Part shown: piece after piece, positions 48,046 through 57,454 of the stretch | How positions within the stretch are numbered: position 1 is the first letter of the stretch | How the letters are laid out: every line of letters starts with the position of its first letter | NCBI GenBank assembly: GCA_022841825.1 | Contig: JALHQT010000004.1 | Coordinates: 124,001 to 188,000 of the forward strand | From: Anaerolineae bacterium | Lineage (GTDB): Bacteria > Chloroflexota > Anaerolineae > Aggregatilineales > Phototrophicaceae | DNA length: 64,000 nucleotides | Reading direction: 5' to 3' | The notes under the pieces: model-generated | Database searches by the model: none | Told to the model about the DNA's origin: nothing | Seen by the model: only the letters and a program-made list of their open reading frames with translations | Position numbers and translations under genes: made by a program

Positions 48046-48807
48046 TCATGGGTTGATGGTGAAGGGAATCGGTGTTCCCATCGGTATGTTGTCGACCAGG
48101 ACTTCCACTGACCACGCACCCGGTTCCAGCGTTGTCTGGCTTGGCGTCAGATAGTACCAGACACACTGCCCATTGACGTTCCCGCCTGGCGACCAGGTAT
48201 CCACCCAGACCTCGATGCTTTCCCGCTGCCAGCGGTAGGTGATGACGTTGGCGGAGGTCAGATTATTGGCAACTGCGACGACGTATACCCCCGGAGCGGC
48301 GGCGGAAAAGCTGCTCATCGTCGCGGTGGCACAGTCGTTTTCGCCCACCGCGTCGGCGATAACGATGTTGGTGAGTGACGGCGCATTGGGGTTGACGACG
48401 ACGGGCACGGGAGTGGGAGCTGTGGTGGGCGTGCCAACCGCGAACGACCCCTGTGATGCGCCGCCTGGGAGGACGACGACTGCCGTAGGGGCGAACGCGC
48501 CCGCGCTGCCATCTGCGGGTCCTGCAGGCGTGATCTGCGAAGCGTCAATGAAGGGGGTGCCGAGCGCGATCACGGTCGCTGCAATGCGTGTGCCCTGCGC
48601 TTCCACATCACGCACGGCGGTTTGCAGCGCTTCCTGCGTCACCAGCAGGCGGTCTGCCGAAGCAACTTCGGTCTCGCGTAGATTGCCAATCTGCGTGCCC
48701 ATGAATGCGTGGTCGGCTGCCAGCGTCTGGTCGGCAGCCGGGGGCGCGAAGAAATTGCAGCCCGCGAGCATCACTGCGGGCAAAAGCAGCGCCAAGGTAC
48801 GGTTCAT
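48046..48807 (-). CDS. Secreted lipoprotein of unknown function
   Basis: The 253-aa protein (start ATG 48807; ATG 48834 is possible) has a signal peptide ending in the lipobox MLAGC. A helical stretch follows (TLAADHAFMGTQIGNLRETEVASADRLLVTQEAL), then a Pro/Thr-rich linker (TPTTAPTPVPVVV). The C-terminal domain, about 110 residues, has a YRWQRESIEVWVDTW and EPGAWSVEVLVDN pattern that looks like a beta-sandwich. No known family is recognised. Confidence 0.7.
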   Translation of the reverse strand: MNRTLALLLPAVMLAGCNFFAPPAADQTLAADHAFMGTQIGNLRETEVASADRLLVTQEALQTAVRDVEAQGTRIAATVIALGTPFIDASQITPAGPADGSAGAFAPTAVVVLPGGASQGSFAVGTPTTAPTPVPVVVNPNAPSLTNIVIADAVGENDCATATMSSFSAAAPGVYVVAVANNLTSANVITYRWQRESIEVWVDTWSPGGNVNGQCVWYYLTPSQTTLEPGAWSVEVLVDNIPMGTPIPFTINP

Positions 48808-48862
48808 TCGCTGGAAAGTGCCTGGACATCTCATGGCGGGGAGTCTAGCTCAGGTGGGCGGT

Positions 48863-48890
48863 AAAAGACAACAGCCCCGCGTGGGGGCTG
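48863..48890 (-). terminator. Intrinsic terminator of tmRNA
   Basis: On the minus strand CAGCCCC and GGGGCTG form a 7-bp GC stem with a 5-nt loop, followed by TTGTCTTTT. It lies about 10 bp beyond the tmRNA 3' end. Confidence 0.75.
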
Positions 48891-48900
48891 CTGCCTGGGA

Positions 48901-49281
48901 TGGAGGTGCCGAGCATCGCAGCTCGGGTCCGTAAAATTCGACGCAATGCCTCTACAGGTTTAGTCTGCTACTTGAATCTCATCGGTGATAGCCCGGCAAA
49001 CACGGTTCGCCACCGACCAGCCGATGTGTTCTTTTGCGCAAGCCTATCGGCGTCACTGCGCAGCATCCCGTCATTGGTGACGCCCGCAATCCAACCCGGA
49101 TGGGCACGAATTGGGCGGACGGTTGGGGTACTATGCCCCAACACTCAGGCTTATGCCTTAGGCGGCGTAAGCGAGAGCAGGCTTGGTGTTGTTGGCACCT
49201 ATTGTTTGCTCGTTTTTACGTGGTCAAGCGCCACGACCTGCCACACGGCGCCAGCCTCCCACGTCGAAACTGGTTCACCCC
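48901..49281 (-). ncRNA. ssrA: Transfer-messenger RNA
   Basis: The minus strand begins GGGGGTGAACCAGTTTCGACG, the standard tmRNA 5' end. The 3' end CACCTCCA pairs with GGGGGTG to close a 7-bp acceptor stem with a G3:U wobble, the alanine signal. A hairpin GGGGCATAGTACCCC and other pseudoknot-like stems lie in the middle. The tag frame ends NNTKPALAYAA at 49160 with TAA; upstream codons read EQTIGA, and the exact resume codon is uncertain. It rescues stalled ribosomes. CCA is not encoded. About 381 nt long. Confidence 0.9.
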
Positions 49282-49292
49282 CGTGTTAGGAG

Positions 49293-49321
49293 CAGTGTAA
49301 CAGATTTCACCGCCGAAGTAA
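49293..49321 (-). promoter_or_regulatory. Promoter of tmRNA
   Basis: On the minus strand TTTACT (-35, 49316-49321), a 17-bp spacer and TACACT (-10, 49293-49298) precede the tmRNA 5' end at 49281 by a suitable distance. Confidence 0.6.
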
Positions 49322-49377
49322 ATCCCGTGTAGATGTGCCATGCTCCGATGCGTTCGGGCAGCGAAGAGCGGCTGTGT

Positions 49378-50307
49378 CTACGACGGCGTGCGCATTTGCC
49401 AGTACCAGCCGCGATAGGCTTCGGTGAAGCCGATGGTGTTGTAGAGGGCGTTCGCCGCATCCATGCTGCCTGTATCGACATGGACATGCTGTGCGCCCAA
49501 TAACTTGAGTCGGTTCAGACCTTCGAACATGAGCGCTTGCGCCAATCCCTGTCGACGATGATCGGGGTGTGTACACACCGGTTCAAAGATCCCGTAGCAC
49601 GCTGTAGGTTCAAATGTGACACCCACATGCGCCGCGAAGGAGCCATTCGGTGCTTGGGCGACGAGGTTGAGATCGTGGCGAAAGGATGGTGAATAGCGCG
49701 CAAAGTTTTCGTATTCACCGGCAGTGTGTGTGTTTCGGTTGAAGGCGGCATTCAGGAGAGCCGCCATACGATGATAGTCCTCAACGTCCGCGCGTGTTTC
49801 GCGCAGGATGTATGGTTTTGCGACCTGGGCGGGTCGAAGGGGCTGGTTGCCAATGCGCATGTGGCGCATCATCCCGAAGTAGGGAACCTGTTCGAAGCCG
49901 TGTTTTTCGAGGAGTTGAATACGTGGCGCATCGTGTTCGAAGGCGAATGTCTCCAATCTGCGAGCGCTCTGCTGATCAAGCGCGGCGAGGTTCCCGACTG
50001 CCCACGTAATCATCTCCTCTTCGATTCGGCTGCGATAGTCGGGATGAATTTGCAGATAGAAATTGCCGGGTTCGCCTTCCGGATGCGCTGCGCCAATCAC
50101 CTGCCCGTTTTCATTCTCCCAAACGCGAACAGTGGGCGTTTCTGAAGAAGTCATCATCACGTCTTCACGGTGGAAATGCTGCCCATCCCAACGGCGAATC
50201 TCCCAGTTGAAACCGGGACCTGTGATGGGGTAGGTGTCGATTAGTAGTTGGCGAATCCGCCAGAAGTCAGTTTCGGGGCGATATGGATGGGAGGTGAACG
50301 ACGACAT
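49378..50307 (-). CDS. GNAT-family acetyltransferase (two-domain)
   Basis: The 309-aa protein has two GNAT-like halves. The C-terminal one (about 165-305) is well preserved: ACYGIFEPVCTHPDHRRQGLAQALMFEGLNRLKLLG is the acetyl-CoA loop and AANALYNTIGF the typical end. The N-terminal half (RVWENENGQVIGAAHPEGEPGNFYLQIHPDYRS) is weaker. Layout and length resemble mycothiol-synthase-like and other tandem GNAT proteins. The acceptor is unknown. Confidence 0.85.
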   Translation of the reverse strand: MSSFTSHPYRPETDFWRIRQLLIDTYPITGPGFNWEIRRWDGQHFHREDVMMTSSETPTVRVWENENGQVIGAAHPEGEPGNFYLQIHPDYRSRIEEEMITWAVGNLAALDQQSARRLETFAFEHDAPRIQLLEKHGFEQVPYFGMMRHMRIGNQPLRPAQVAKPYILRETRADVEDYHRMAALLNAAFNRNTHTAGEYENFARYSPSFRHDLNLVAQAPNGSFAAHVGVTFEPTACYGIFEPVCTHPDHRRQGLAQALMFEGLNRLKLLGAQHVHVDTGSMDAANALYNTIGFTEAYRGWYWQMRTPS

Positions 50308-50409
50308 GACGATGCATCCTCCGATTGGACTCCAGCACTCGTATTCGGTGATGGAGGCACAAACCCGGTGGCTGTACCTCCCTCAAACTGCAGGCGTAAG
50401 GTGAAGCGA

Positions 50410-51450
50410 TTACTTGCCCAACCGCTTCTTGAGTTCCGCCGTGACTGCCGGGACGATCTTGTAGAGATCGCCGACTAAGCCATAGCGCGCCATCTTGAAG
50501 ATCGGGGCGTCTTTGTCGCTGTTAATGGCGACGATGACTTTGCTCGTGCGCATCCCCGCCTGGTGCTGGATGGCACCAGAAATGCCGCACGCGATATACA
50601 AGTCTGGGCTGACGGTCTTGCCCGTTTGACCGACCTGATGGGCATAGGGGATGTACCCCGCGTCAACTGCGGCGCGGCTTGCGCCGACCGCTCCCCCAAG
50701 GACATCCGCCAGCGGTTGCAGCGTGTTGGCGAAGCCGTCCTGCGCTTTCCATACGGCGGCATTGGCGCTGCCTGCGGGTGCTTCCTTCGGGTTTTTGTCC
50801 ATGCCACGCCCGCCAGAGACGATGATCGCCGCATCGCCCAGATTGACCGTGCTGGCGGCTTCCTGGAAGCTTTCGATCTTGGTACCGATCTGGTCTTCGC
50901 TCAATGCAGGCGCAATCTGTGTGATGGCGAGGCTGCCAGCCGCATTTGCGGCATTGGGGCGGAAGGCGCGCCCGCGCAGAGTCAGGAACTGCGTCCCACC
51001 CGCGTTGACGGCGGCGTCGCTGAGGATTTTGCCCGCATAAACCGGGCGAACTGCGGTAATGCCGCCGTCACTCTGCGCCTCGAAGCTGCTAATGTCTGCC
51101 AGCATTCCACTGTCGGTATCGGCGGCGCTTGCGGCGAGCAGCTCGCGCCCGCGAGTGGTCGCTACCGCCAGCACTGCACGCGGTTTGCGTTCCTGCACGA
51201 CTTTCGTCAACAGTGCGGCGTAGGCTTCCAGTCGGTAGACCTTGAGCGTGGCATCGTCGCAGATGAGCGCGCTTGCCGCGCCTTGTTCGCCTGCGACTTT
51301 AGCGACTGTGCTCGCGTTTTCGCCGAGGACGAGCGCCGTCAAGGGTACGCCCAGCTTGTCCGCTAGTGCCTTGCCCGCGCCCAGCGCTTCCCAACTGGTG
51401 GGCAGTGCCGCACCATGAAATGTTTCGATCCAGACGAGTACCTCGCTCAC
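50410..51450 (-). CDS. etfA: Electron transfer flavoprotein alpha subunit
   Basis: The 346-aa protein has the C-terminal FAD domain of Etf[95 protein letters not shown]. With EtfB it carries electrons from acyl-CoA dehydrogenases to the quinone pool. Its ATG overlaps the etfB stop as ATGA, so the pair is translated together. An acyl-CoA dehydrogenase gene lies 4 kb away. Confidence 0.95.
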   Translation of the reverse strand: MSEVLVWIETFHGAALPTSWEALGAGKALADKLGVPLTALVLGENASTVAKVAGEQGAASALICDDATLKVYRLEAYAALLTKVVQERKPRAVLAVATTRGRELLAASAADTDSGMLADISSFEAQSDGGITAVRPVYAGKILSDAAVNAGGTQFLTLRGRAFRPNAANAAGSLAITQIAPALSEDQIGTKIESFQEAASTVNLGDAAIIVSGGRGMDKNPKEAPAGSANAAVWKAQDGFANTLQPLADVLGGAVGASRAAVDAGYIPYAHQVGQTGKTVSPDLYIACGISGAIQHQAGMRTSKVIVAINSDKDAPIFKMARYGLVGDLYKIVPAVTAELKKRLGK

Positions 51451-52223
51451 AATACCTTCTCCCCCAGCAAACGATCAACCAATATTGCTGCCTGTTCTTC
51501 AGGTGTGCCATTGATCATCTCGACCTGCGAATCGCGCACAGGCAGGTTCCTGTAGGCGTCGATGCGGGTGGGTGAGGCGGCGGCGCTGATGCCGAGGTCG
51601 GCGAGTGACAGCACCGGGATGACTGCTTTGGACGCCTTGCGAATGCCAATAAAGGACGGGTAGCGCGGCTCATTGATCTCTTTGGTCACGCTGACGACCG
51701 CGGGCAGTTTGGCGGTCACGACTTCTTTGCCCTGTTCGAGCAGGCGCTCGACCTGGATCGTCCCGGCGACTTCGTCGAGAGCGATGATTTTGGAGACGGC
51801 GCTCAACATCGCCCATCCGAGCTTGCGCGCTGTCCCGTAGATGTGCTGGTCGGTGCCGACATCGACGCTCTCTTTTCCGAACAGTACCAGGGTGACATCG
51901 CCCAGCTTCTTGACCGCCGCCGCTGCCGTCCGGGCATAAGCGAGGCTGTCGGTGGGGTCGAGCGCCGGGTCGTCGATGCGCATCGCATCGTTGATTCCCA
52001 TTGCCAGGCTGTGCTTCAGTGCGTCGAGATGCATCTCGCCACCGAGCGCGATGACCGTCGTCTTGCCGCCATTTTGTGTTTGGACAATCGCCTCTTCGAG
52101 TGCGTATTCATCCCAGGGGTTGACGACGAGCGCCGCGTCGCCCCAGGTGACGGCTCCATTGGCTCCCACCTCGACCTTGGCTGCTGTGTCGGGGGTGGCA
52201 CGAGTAAAGACTACACAATGCAC
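51447..52223 (-). CDS. etfB: Electron transfer flavoprotein beta subunit
   Basis: The 258-aa protein starts at GTG 52223 after GAGGAGGAT. It shows the EtfB pattern NPWDEYALEEAIVQTQNGGKTTVIALGG, LVLFGKESVDVGTDQHIYGTARKLGWAMLSAV and the C-terminal LPAVVSVTKEINEPRYPSFIGIRKASKAVI. It binds AMP and partners with EtfA. The gene order etfB-etfA is the common one. Confidence 0.95.
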   Translation of the reverse strand: MHCVVFTRATPDTAAKVEVGANGAVTWGDAALVVNPWDEYALEEAIVQTQNGGKTTVIALGGEMHLDALKHSLAMGINDAMRIDDPALDPTDSLAYARTAAAAVKKLGDVTLVLFGKESVDVGTDQHIYGTARKLGWAMLSAVSKIIALDEVAGTIQVERLLEQGKEVVTAKLPAVVSVTKEINEPRYPSFIGIRKASKAVIPVLSLADLGISAAASPTRIDAYRNLPVRDSQVEMINGTPEEQAAILVDRLLGEKVL

Positions 52224-52319
52224 GGATAATCCTCCTCAAAAGGGTGGAAGGGATGACCCCCTCGAATTATTGAACTGACGTTTGATTATAGCGCGTCCAC
52301 GCTCACTTTGCCCGCCCGA

Positions 52320-53237
52320 CTAGGCTCTGCGCAGGCGGCAAACACCCTGTCGCGCCTCGACAGGCTCCAGCTCAAAGACTCCTGCCGAGTGGATGCGTGC
52401 GTCTGCGAGGTTGAAGCCGTCGTTGGCGTTCGTCTGGGGTTCGAGCGCGAAGAACGGCTTGTCGACAGGCGCAAACAACAGCACATGTTCAAACAGCGGA
52501 TCGGCATAGAATTCGAGCGCGAGCGACCAGGTGGGATAGACCATGCGCATGGGGCGGTCGGCCGGCGCGCGGGCGGTCAGAAGGTCATCGTGCTGGGCGT
52601 CGTCGAGCGCGCGCAGGGTGCGGAAATCGGATGCGGGTGTGATGGGGTGGGGCGGCGCTTCTGCCAGTGCATTGACGAGCGTGTACTGCATGTCACAGGG
52701 AATTTCGAGCTGGACGGCGTTCTCCGCGCTGACCGGCGCGCGCAGGAAGTACGGGTGATGTCCGAAACCCGCTGGAAACGCCTGCGCGTCTTCGTTGCGC
52801 AGCGTGAGTGTCATGATAAGGTCCTGAGCCTCAAGGCGATATTCCGCCTCTGCCGAAAACGCAAAGGGAAAGTTGATCTTCTCAAATAACGCGGTGTCGA
52901 ACAGCAGACGAATGTGGGTGGCGTCCGCGCTGACGACGCGCCAGGGCAGTTTGCGTCCCACGCCGTGAATGGCGGTGCCATCGGCGCTGGTCGGTTCGAG
53001 CTGATAGTGCGTGCCGCGAAAGCGAAAGCGGGCGTCGCGCAGGCGGTTCGCCCAGGGCAGCATGATGAAGCTGGCGCAAGCGCTGGCATTGCCATAGTCG
53101 GCTTCGGCGGTCGGGCGCATGACATCCTGCCACACGCCATCGATGTGTACACGCCCGAAGGCAATCGAGCCGCCTGTCTCCGGCAGTATGCCGACCTGCC
53201 AGAAGTCGTTTTGCAGGGTGTGAAGCGCGTTGGGCAT
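52320..53237 (-). CDS. Aldose 1-epimerase family protein
   Basis: This 305-aa galactose-mutarotase-like protein has the sugar-binding residues spread along the sequence: LPWANRLRDARFRFRG, AIHGVGRKLPW (first catalytic His), GFGHHPYFL (second His) and a C-terminal FFALEPQTNANDGFNL with the catalytic Glu. It interconverts anomers of a free or bound sugar. It lies 12 nt before a pentapeptide-repeat gene on the same strand. Confidence 0.88.
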   Translation of the reverse strand: MPNALHTLQNDFWQVGILPETGGSIAFGRVHIDGVWQDVMRPTAEADYGNASACASFIMLPWANRLRDARFRFRGTHYQLEPTSADGTAIHGVGRKLPWRVVSADATHIRLLFDTALFEKINFPFAFSAEAEYRLEAQDLIMTLTLRNEDAQAFPAGFGHHPYFLRAPVSAENAVQLEIPCDMQYTLVNALAEAPPHPITPASDFRTLRALDDAQHDDLLTARAPADRPMRMVYPTWSLALEFYADPLFEHVLLFAPVDKPFFALEPQTNANDGFNLADARIHSAGVFELEPVEARQGVCRLRRA

Positions 53238-53249
53238 CGTACGACCTTC

Positions 53250-54077
53250 CTATTCGTCGCCTGGGCGAACTTTACCATCCGTCGAAATCGGCTGCCAGAA
53301 CTGTGGATGCTTCGGATTGGTGAAGCGTGTCAGGTCGGCATCGGGCGACCAGGTGCTGCCATCGGGCAGCGTGGTCAGTGCATCGAGATAGGCGTTCTCA
53401 AGCTGCACATCGCGCAGGCTGGCGTTCACAAGCGACGCACCCTCCAGGTGTGTGCCGCGCAGGTCGGCTTCGTCAAGCAGGGCGTCGTGGAAGTTGACGC
53501 GGTAGAGTTTTGCCTCAAACAGCGTCGCGCCGCGCAGGTCTGCGCCGCGCAGCTTCGCCGCTTGCAGGTTCGCCTGGGTCAGCGTGGCACCCGCCAAACC
53601 TGACCCATTCAGATTTGCTTTCTTGAGTTTTGCCCATTGCAGGTTCGCGCCCTGCAAATCCGAATCCCAGAGTTTCGCCTCTTCCAGATGCGCGACGCGC
53701 AGGTCGGCTCCCTGAAGCGTGCCGTCGGTGAGCCAACCATGTGCGCGCAGCTCCTCGGCGGCGCGCCGCGCCACGTCATTGATGTTGCTGCCCAACTGCC
53801 GAATAAGTTGCGTGCGCTCACCTTCCTCGGCGCTCAACGCATCCCGACGCCGATTCAGCCCGTCGATGATCAGCACCGTGATGGCGATACTGGCGAATTC
53901 CGCGCTGATATTGGCGTAGAAATCGGCGATGAATGCACCCAGGTCGAAACCACCAGGGTGCTGCTGGATGTAGCCGCCGACACCCGTGATAAGCGCGAGC
54001 GCGAGCAGGAAATAGGCGACAGTTTGCGCACTCAGCACCTGCCCGCTCATCGGGCGGCGCACAAGAGGTTGAGACAT
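53250..54077 (-). CDS. Membrane-anchored pentapeptide-repeat protein
   Basis: The 275-aa protein has two hydrophobic segments (about 18-38 and 55-72), a short helical region and then about 20 pentapeptide repeats (A-D/N-L-x-x type, about 120-225). These form a right-handed quadrilateral helix. The C-terminal stretch LPDGSTWSPDADLTRFTNPKHPQFWQ has close parallels in the pentapeptide protein at 57455. It is probably a membrane-attached binding scaffold; the partner is unknown. Confidence 0.85.
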   Translation of the reverse strand: MSQPLVRRPMSGQVLSAQTVAYFLLALALITGVGGYIQQHPGGFDLGAFIADFYANISAEFASIAITVLIIDGLNRRRDALSAEEGERTQLIRQLGSNINDVARRAAEELRAHGWLTDGTLQGADLRVAHLEEAKLWDSDLQGANLQWAKLKKANLNGSGLAGATLTQANLQAAKLRGADLRGATLFEAKLYRVNFHDALLDEADLRGTHLEGASLVNASLRDVQLENAYLDALTTLPDGSTWSPDADLTRFTNPKHPQFWQPISTDGKVRPGDE

Positions 54078-54172
54078 GGCTTGCTCCGGCTATCTGGTTT
54101 GTGGTGGAAGAGGGGGCAGGCGCAGCTTGCCATGCACCTCTTACTTATCAAGATAGCACAGAGCGGTGGGTT

Positions 54173-54343
54173 CTAGACGGAACGTCTGTCCCTTGCCTGG
54201 TAATTGAGCAGCAGCGCGGCAATCGCACCCGGTATCCAGCCAGCCAGGGTGAGCGCGAAGACGATCAGCACGGTGCCGCATCCACGATCTATGACGGCGA
54301 GTGGCGGGAAAATGATGCACAGGATCGCACGACCACAACCCAT
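54173..54343 (-). CDS. Pmp3/YqaE-family small membrane protein
   Basis: A 56-aa frame starts at ATG 54343, with GGAGG six bases upstream. It has the family signature AILCIIFPPLAVIDRGCG and, after a second hydrophobic segment, LTLAGWIPGAIAALLL. Such two-helix proteins influence membrane potential and are often stress-induced. The middle helix normally includes Asn (here replaced), but the first and last motifs are clear. The gene overlaps no neighbour. Confidence 0.85.
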   Translation of the reverse strand: MGCGRAILCIIFPPLAVIDRGCGTVLIVFALTLAGWIPGAIAALLLNYQARDRRSV

Positions 54344-54475
54344 TATCAGCCTCCAAAATGCTTTCGAGTGATAGCTGTGTATACGCAGAAGGTCGGGCGG
54401 AGTTGCGACGCGGGTTGCGATAACCGACGATTATGTTAAGGAATAGACCAATTGAGTTAAATTAATGTTAAATTT

Positions 54476-55321
54476 ATGCGTATTATTGTTTATCGTTCGA
54501 CTTTGAGAGCATGCACGATGAAAGATGATCTTATCAACAGAAGTGTGAAGGAGCGCGGTATTGTTTCGCTCGTCGTGCGTAGTCTTCTTCTGCTCATCAC
54601 GCTTGCCCTGATCTCGATGGTGTTTATCATCGTCGGAAAGCACCATCCTCCATCGCCTCAGATCGCATTTCAGTCGAACCGTGGCCGTGATTGGGATGTG
54701 TACCTGATCGATGTCTTGCGTCAACTCGATGTGCGCATGACGTTCGAGCGCTCGTTCGACTACGCACCCGCCTGGTCTCCAGATGGGAGCCGTGTCGCTT
54801 TTGTGTCTAGTCGCAGCGGCTTTTATGACATCTACATGCTTGATATTGCACGGCATCAGTTGTATCCCGTAACGGACAATCTTGCGGCGGAGACACACCC
54901 CGTCTGGGTAGACGCACAGACGATTCGTTACAGAGTCATGGGTGAAGTTGAGACCGGGGATTACCTCTATCAGCTCGATCTGTTGTCAGGTGAACGGGTG
55001 TTCCTGGGAAGCGACAGCCCCTATCCTTCAGCACCGATCCCCTCGCCGGATGCGAGGCGGATGGCTGAGGTTAAGATTGAGCGCGGAAATCTCGACATCG
55101 CCATCTGGGATGTAATGACGACGGCTCAGGGGCGTATCGCCGCTCATACCACCAACGAGAACTACCCGTCATGGTCGAGTGACAGCCAATGGTTGGCTTT
55201 TGCGTCCGATCGTGACGGGAACTGGGAAATCTACATCGCGTCGTTGGATGGAAGGCACGTTCACCGCGTGACGCACAATCCGCATCAGGACATTCTGCCG
55301 TCCTGGCGACCCCTGGGGTGA
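54476..55321 (+). CDS. TolB-like (PD40) periplasmic/exported protein
   Basis: The 281-aa protein has one N-terminal membrane anchor (about 32-54) followed by four or five WD40-like PD40 repeats, for example YAPAWSPDGSRVAFVSSRSGFYDIYMLD and YPSWSSDSQWLAFASDRDGNWEIYIASLDG. It folds as a partial or small beta-propeller outside the membrane. ATG 54518 is an alternative start. The family is known from TolB; no tol genes are nearby. The upstream DNA is AT-rich. Confidence 0.85.
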   Translation: MRIIVYRSTLRACTMKDDLINRSVKERGIVSLVVRSLLLLITLALISMVFIIVGKHHPPSPQIAFQSNRGRDWDVYLIDVLRQLDVRMTFERSFDYAPAWSPDGSRVAFVSSRSGFYDIYMLDIARHQLYPVTDNLAAETHPVWVDAQTIRYRVMGEVETGDYLYQLDLLSGERVFLGSDSPYPSAPIPSPDARRMAEVKIERGNLDIAIWDVMTTAQGRIAAHTTNENYPSWSSDSQWLAFASDRDGNWEIYIASLDGRHVHRVTHNPHQDILPSWRPLG

Positions 55322-55535
55322 CCCTTTACGTGCGGTAACGGTCGGGCATCGGCTGGATATTGACTCCGCAAGGGTACGTCCAGGCAAGTGCAGTCATCGT
55401 GTCTTCAGTCGGCTGCCTGTTGTATACTGATAGCAATTGTCATGCCAGAACTGCGCTCACAGAATCGGCAGAAGTGCCGACTTTTTGACGCGCACTTCTG
55501 GCGAGTTCCAACACGTACAAGTTGAAGAGGACACC

Positions 55536-56753
55536 ATGGATTTTGCGCTGAATGAAGAGCATCTTGCCGCCCAGAAGATGGTGCGGGATTTCGCGGCGAA
55601 AGAGGTGATTCCGGTCATTGGCGAGTGGGATCGCAAGCAGCAGATGAACCCGGCATTTCTGCCACGTATGGCGGAACTCGGCATTCTGGGCATCAGCATC
55701 CCCGTCCGCTATGGCGGGCAGGGCTTTGATTACATTACGCTGGGGCTGGTCTGCGAGGAATTGGAGCGCGCCGATACGACGCTGCGCGTGGTCATGTCCG
55801 TCCACCTGGGCTTGAACAGCCTGTCGCTGCTGCAATGGGGTACTGAGGAGCAGAAGCAGCGCTTCCTCGTCCCACAGGCGCGCGGCGAAAAGTATGCCGC
55901 CTTCTGCCTGACTGAGCCAGGCGTCGGCAGCGATGTCATCAATATGCACTCGACGGCGCGTCGCGTCGGCGATAAGTACATTCTCAACGGCGAGAAGATG
56001 TGGATCAGCCTGGCGACCAAGGCACACCACTTCCTGGTCGTTGCCAAGACCGACCCGGAAGGCGGGCATCGCGGGATGACGGCATTCGTCGTTACGAGCG
56101 ATATGCCAGGTGTGACGTCCGGCGACATTCACGGCAAGCTGGGCGTGCGCGCAGGCTCGACTGGCTGGGTGAAGATGGAGAATGTCGAAGTCCCCATCGA
56201 AAATCGCCTGGGCGAGGAGGGCGAAGGCTTTAAGGTGGCGATGGGGTCGCTCGATAATGGGCGATATACCGTCGCAGCCGGGGCAACAGGTCTGATCCGC
56301 GCCTGCCTGGAAGACAGCATCAAGTATGCCCAGGTTCGCATCACGGGCGGGAAGCCGATCTCTGAACACCAGCTCGTCAAGCAGAAGATCGCCTACATGC
56401 AGCAGTGGTATGATGCCGCGCAGCTTCTTTATCTGCGCGCCGGATGGCTGAAGAACCAGGGGCTTCGCAACACGCGCGAGACCAGCATGTGCAAGTGGTA
56501 CGCCACCGATCAGAGCGTTCAGGCGGCGCTGGAGGCTGTGCAGATTCACGGTGCCTATGGCTTCAGCGACGAGTATCCGGTCGAGCGCTATCTGCGCAAC
56601 AGCAAGGGCGCGGTCATCTACGAAGGTACCAGCGAAATTCATCAGTTGATGCAGGCGGACTACGCTTTTGGGTTCCGCGACGACCGTCCTTTGCGCTGCG
56701 AGCTGCCCGCCTACGACGCGGAAGCCTGGCAGGCGGATACCGTCCCTGCGTAA
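55536..56753 (+). CDS. Acyl-CoA dehydrogenase
   Basis: The 405-aa protein starts at ATG 55536, with GAGGA upstream. It has the full acyl-CoA dehydrogenase fold: MDFALNEEHLAAQKMVRDFAAKEV, YAAFCLTEPGVGSDVINMHSTA, YILNGEKMWISLATKAHHFLVVAKTD, and a C-terminal QIHGAYGFSDEYPVERYLRNSKGAVIYEGTSEIHQL with the catalytic Glu. It oxidises acyl-CoA to enoyl-CoA and passes electrons to ETF, which is encoded 4 kb upstream. Short-chain or branched substrates are likely, but the choice is uncertain. Confidence 0.93.
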   Translation: MDFALNEEHLAAQKMVRDFAAKEVIPVIGEWDRKQQMNPAFLPRMAELGILGISIPVRYGGQGFDYITLGLVCEELERADTTLRVVMSVHLGLNSLSLLQWGTEEQKQRFLVPQARGEKYAAFCLTEPGVGSDVINMHSTARRVGDKYILNGEKMWISLATKAHHFLVVAKTDPEGGHRGMTAFVVTSDMPGVTSGDIHGKLGVRAGSTGWVKMENVEVPIENRLGEEGEGFKVAMGSLDNGRYTVAAGATGLIRACLEDSIKYAQVRITGGKPISEHQLVKQKIAYMQQWYDAAQLLYLRAGWLKNQGLRNTRETSMCKWYATDQSVQAALEAVQIHGAYGFSDEYPVERYLRNSKGAVIYEGTSEIHQLMQADYAFGFRDDRPLRCELPAYDAEAWQADTVPA

Positions 56754-56754
56754 G

Positions 56755-57429
56755 ATGCGGGTTGTCTGTTTTGGAGACAGCCTGACCTGGGGCAAGTACG
56801 GCGGCAGCTACGTCGATGCGCTGGCATTGCTGAAGCCTGCTGATGTCTTCATCAATGCCGGGGTGGGCGGGGATACGGTGATCAACCTGCTGCGTCGGCT
56901 GGATGAAGATGTGGTCGCACACGAGCCTGACGCCGTATTTGTCATGGTGGGCGCGAACGATGCGATTTCGCTGTGCTATCCAGCGACGCGCCCCTACTAC
57001 CAGCAGGTCAAGAAAATCCCCGAAGGCTATGTTTCGGTGGATGCATTCGGTTATGCTTATCGTACACTGTTGGAGCAGATCCAACTGCATCATGTGCCCA
57101 TCTGGATCGGGCTGGAGCCGGGGGAGTATTCGCCTGTGCTCGATGCAACCCTGCATCTCTTTAACGCGCGCGCAAGAGAGGCGGGGGAGTCGCTTAATCT
57201 ACCCGTCCTGGATCTTCACGCACTGATGCATCTGTCCCCACTGGAGGAGCGCGCGCCCCTGGGGCTGAATACGATTCAACTGATCGGGCGGCGTTCGCGC
57301 GACGGCTGGAATGATTACGAGGCGGAACGTGAACGCGGCGGTTTCTCTTTCACTTTCGACGGGCTGCATCCGACGCCTGAGGGCGCCCAGCAGATCGCAC
57401 GCCATATCGCGGCATACATCAATGGTTGA
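56755..57429 (+). CDS. SGNH/GDSL-type hydrolase
   Basis: The 224-aa protein starts 1 nt after the acyl-CoA dehydrogenase stop. All four blocks are present: CFGDSLTWG (nucleophile Ser), GVGGDTV, VGANDA and FDGLHPTPEGAQ (Asp-x-x-His). SGNH enzymes remove acyl or acetyl groups from sugars or lipids. It has no signal peptide and is likely cytoplasmic. The tight spacing suggests co-transcription with the dehydrogenase. Confidence 0.88.
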   Translation: MRVVCFGDSLTWGKYGGSYVDALALLKPADVFINAGVGGDTVINLLRRLDEDVVAHEPDAVFVMVGANDAISLCYPATRPYYQQVKKIPEGYVSVDAFGYAYRTLLEQIQLHHVPIWIGLEPGEYSPVLDATLHLFNARAREAGESLNLPVLDLHALMHLSPLEERAPLGLNTIQLIGRRSRDGWNDYEAERERGGFSFTFDGLHPTPEGAQQIARHIAAYING

Positions 57430-57454
57430 CATTAGCACCTGAAACGAGAGCAAA

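Noticed and set aside
55440-56795. 451-aa reading frame antisense to acyl-CoA dehydrogenase
   Set aside because: No domain pattern, and the opposite frame is an unmistakable acyl-CoA dehydrogenase.
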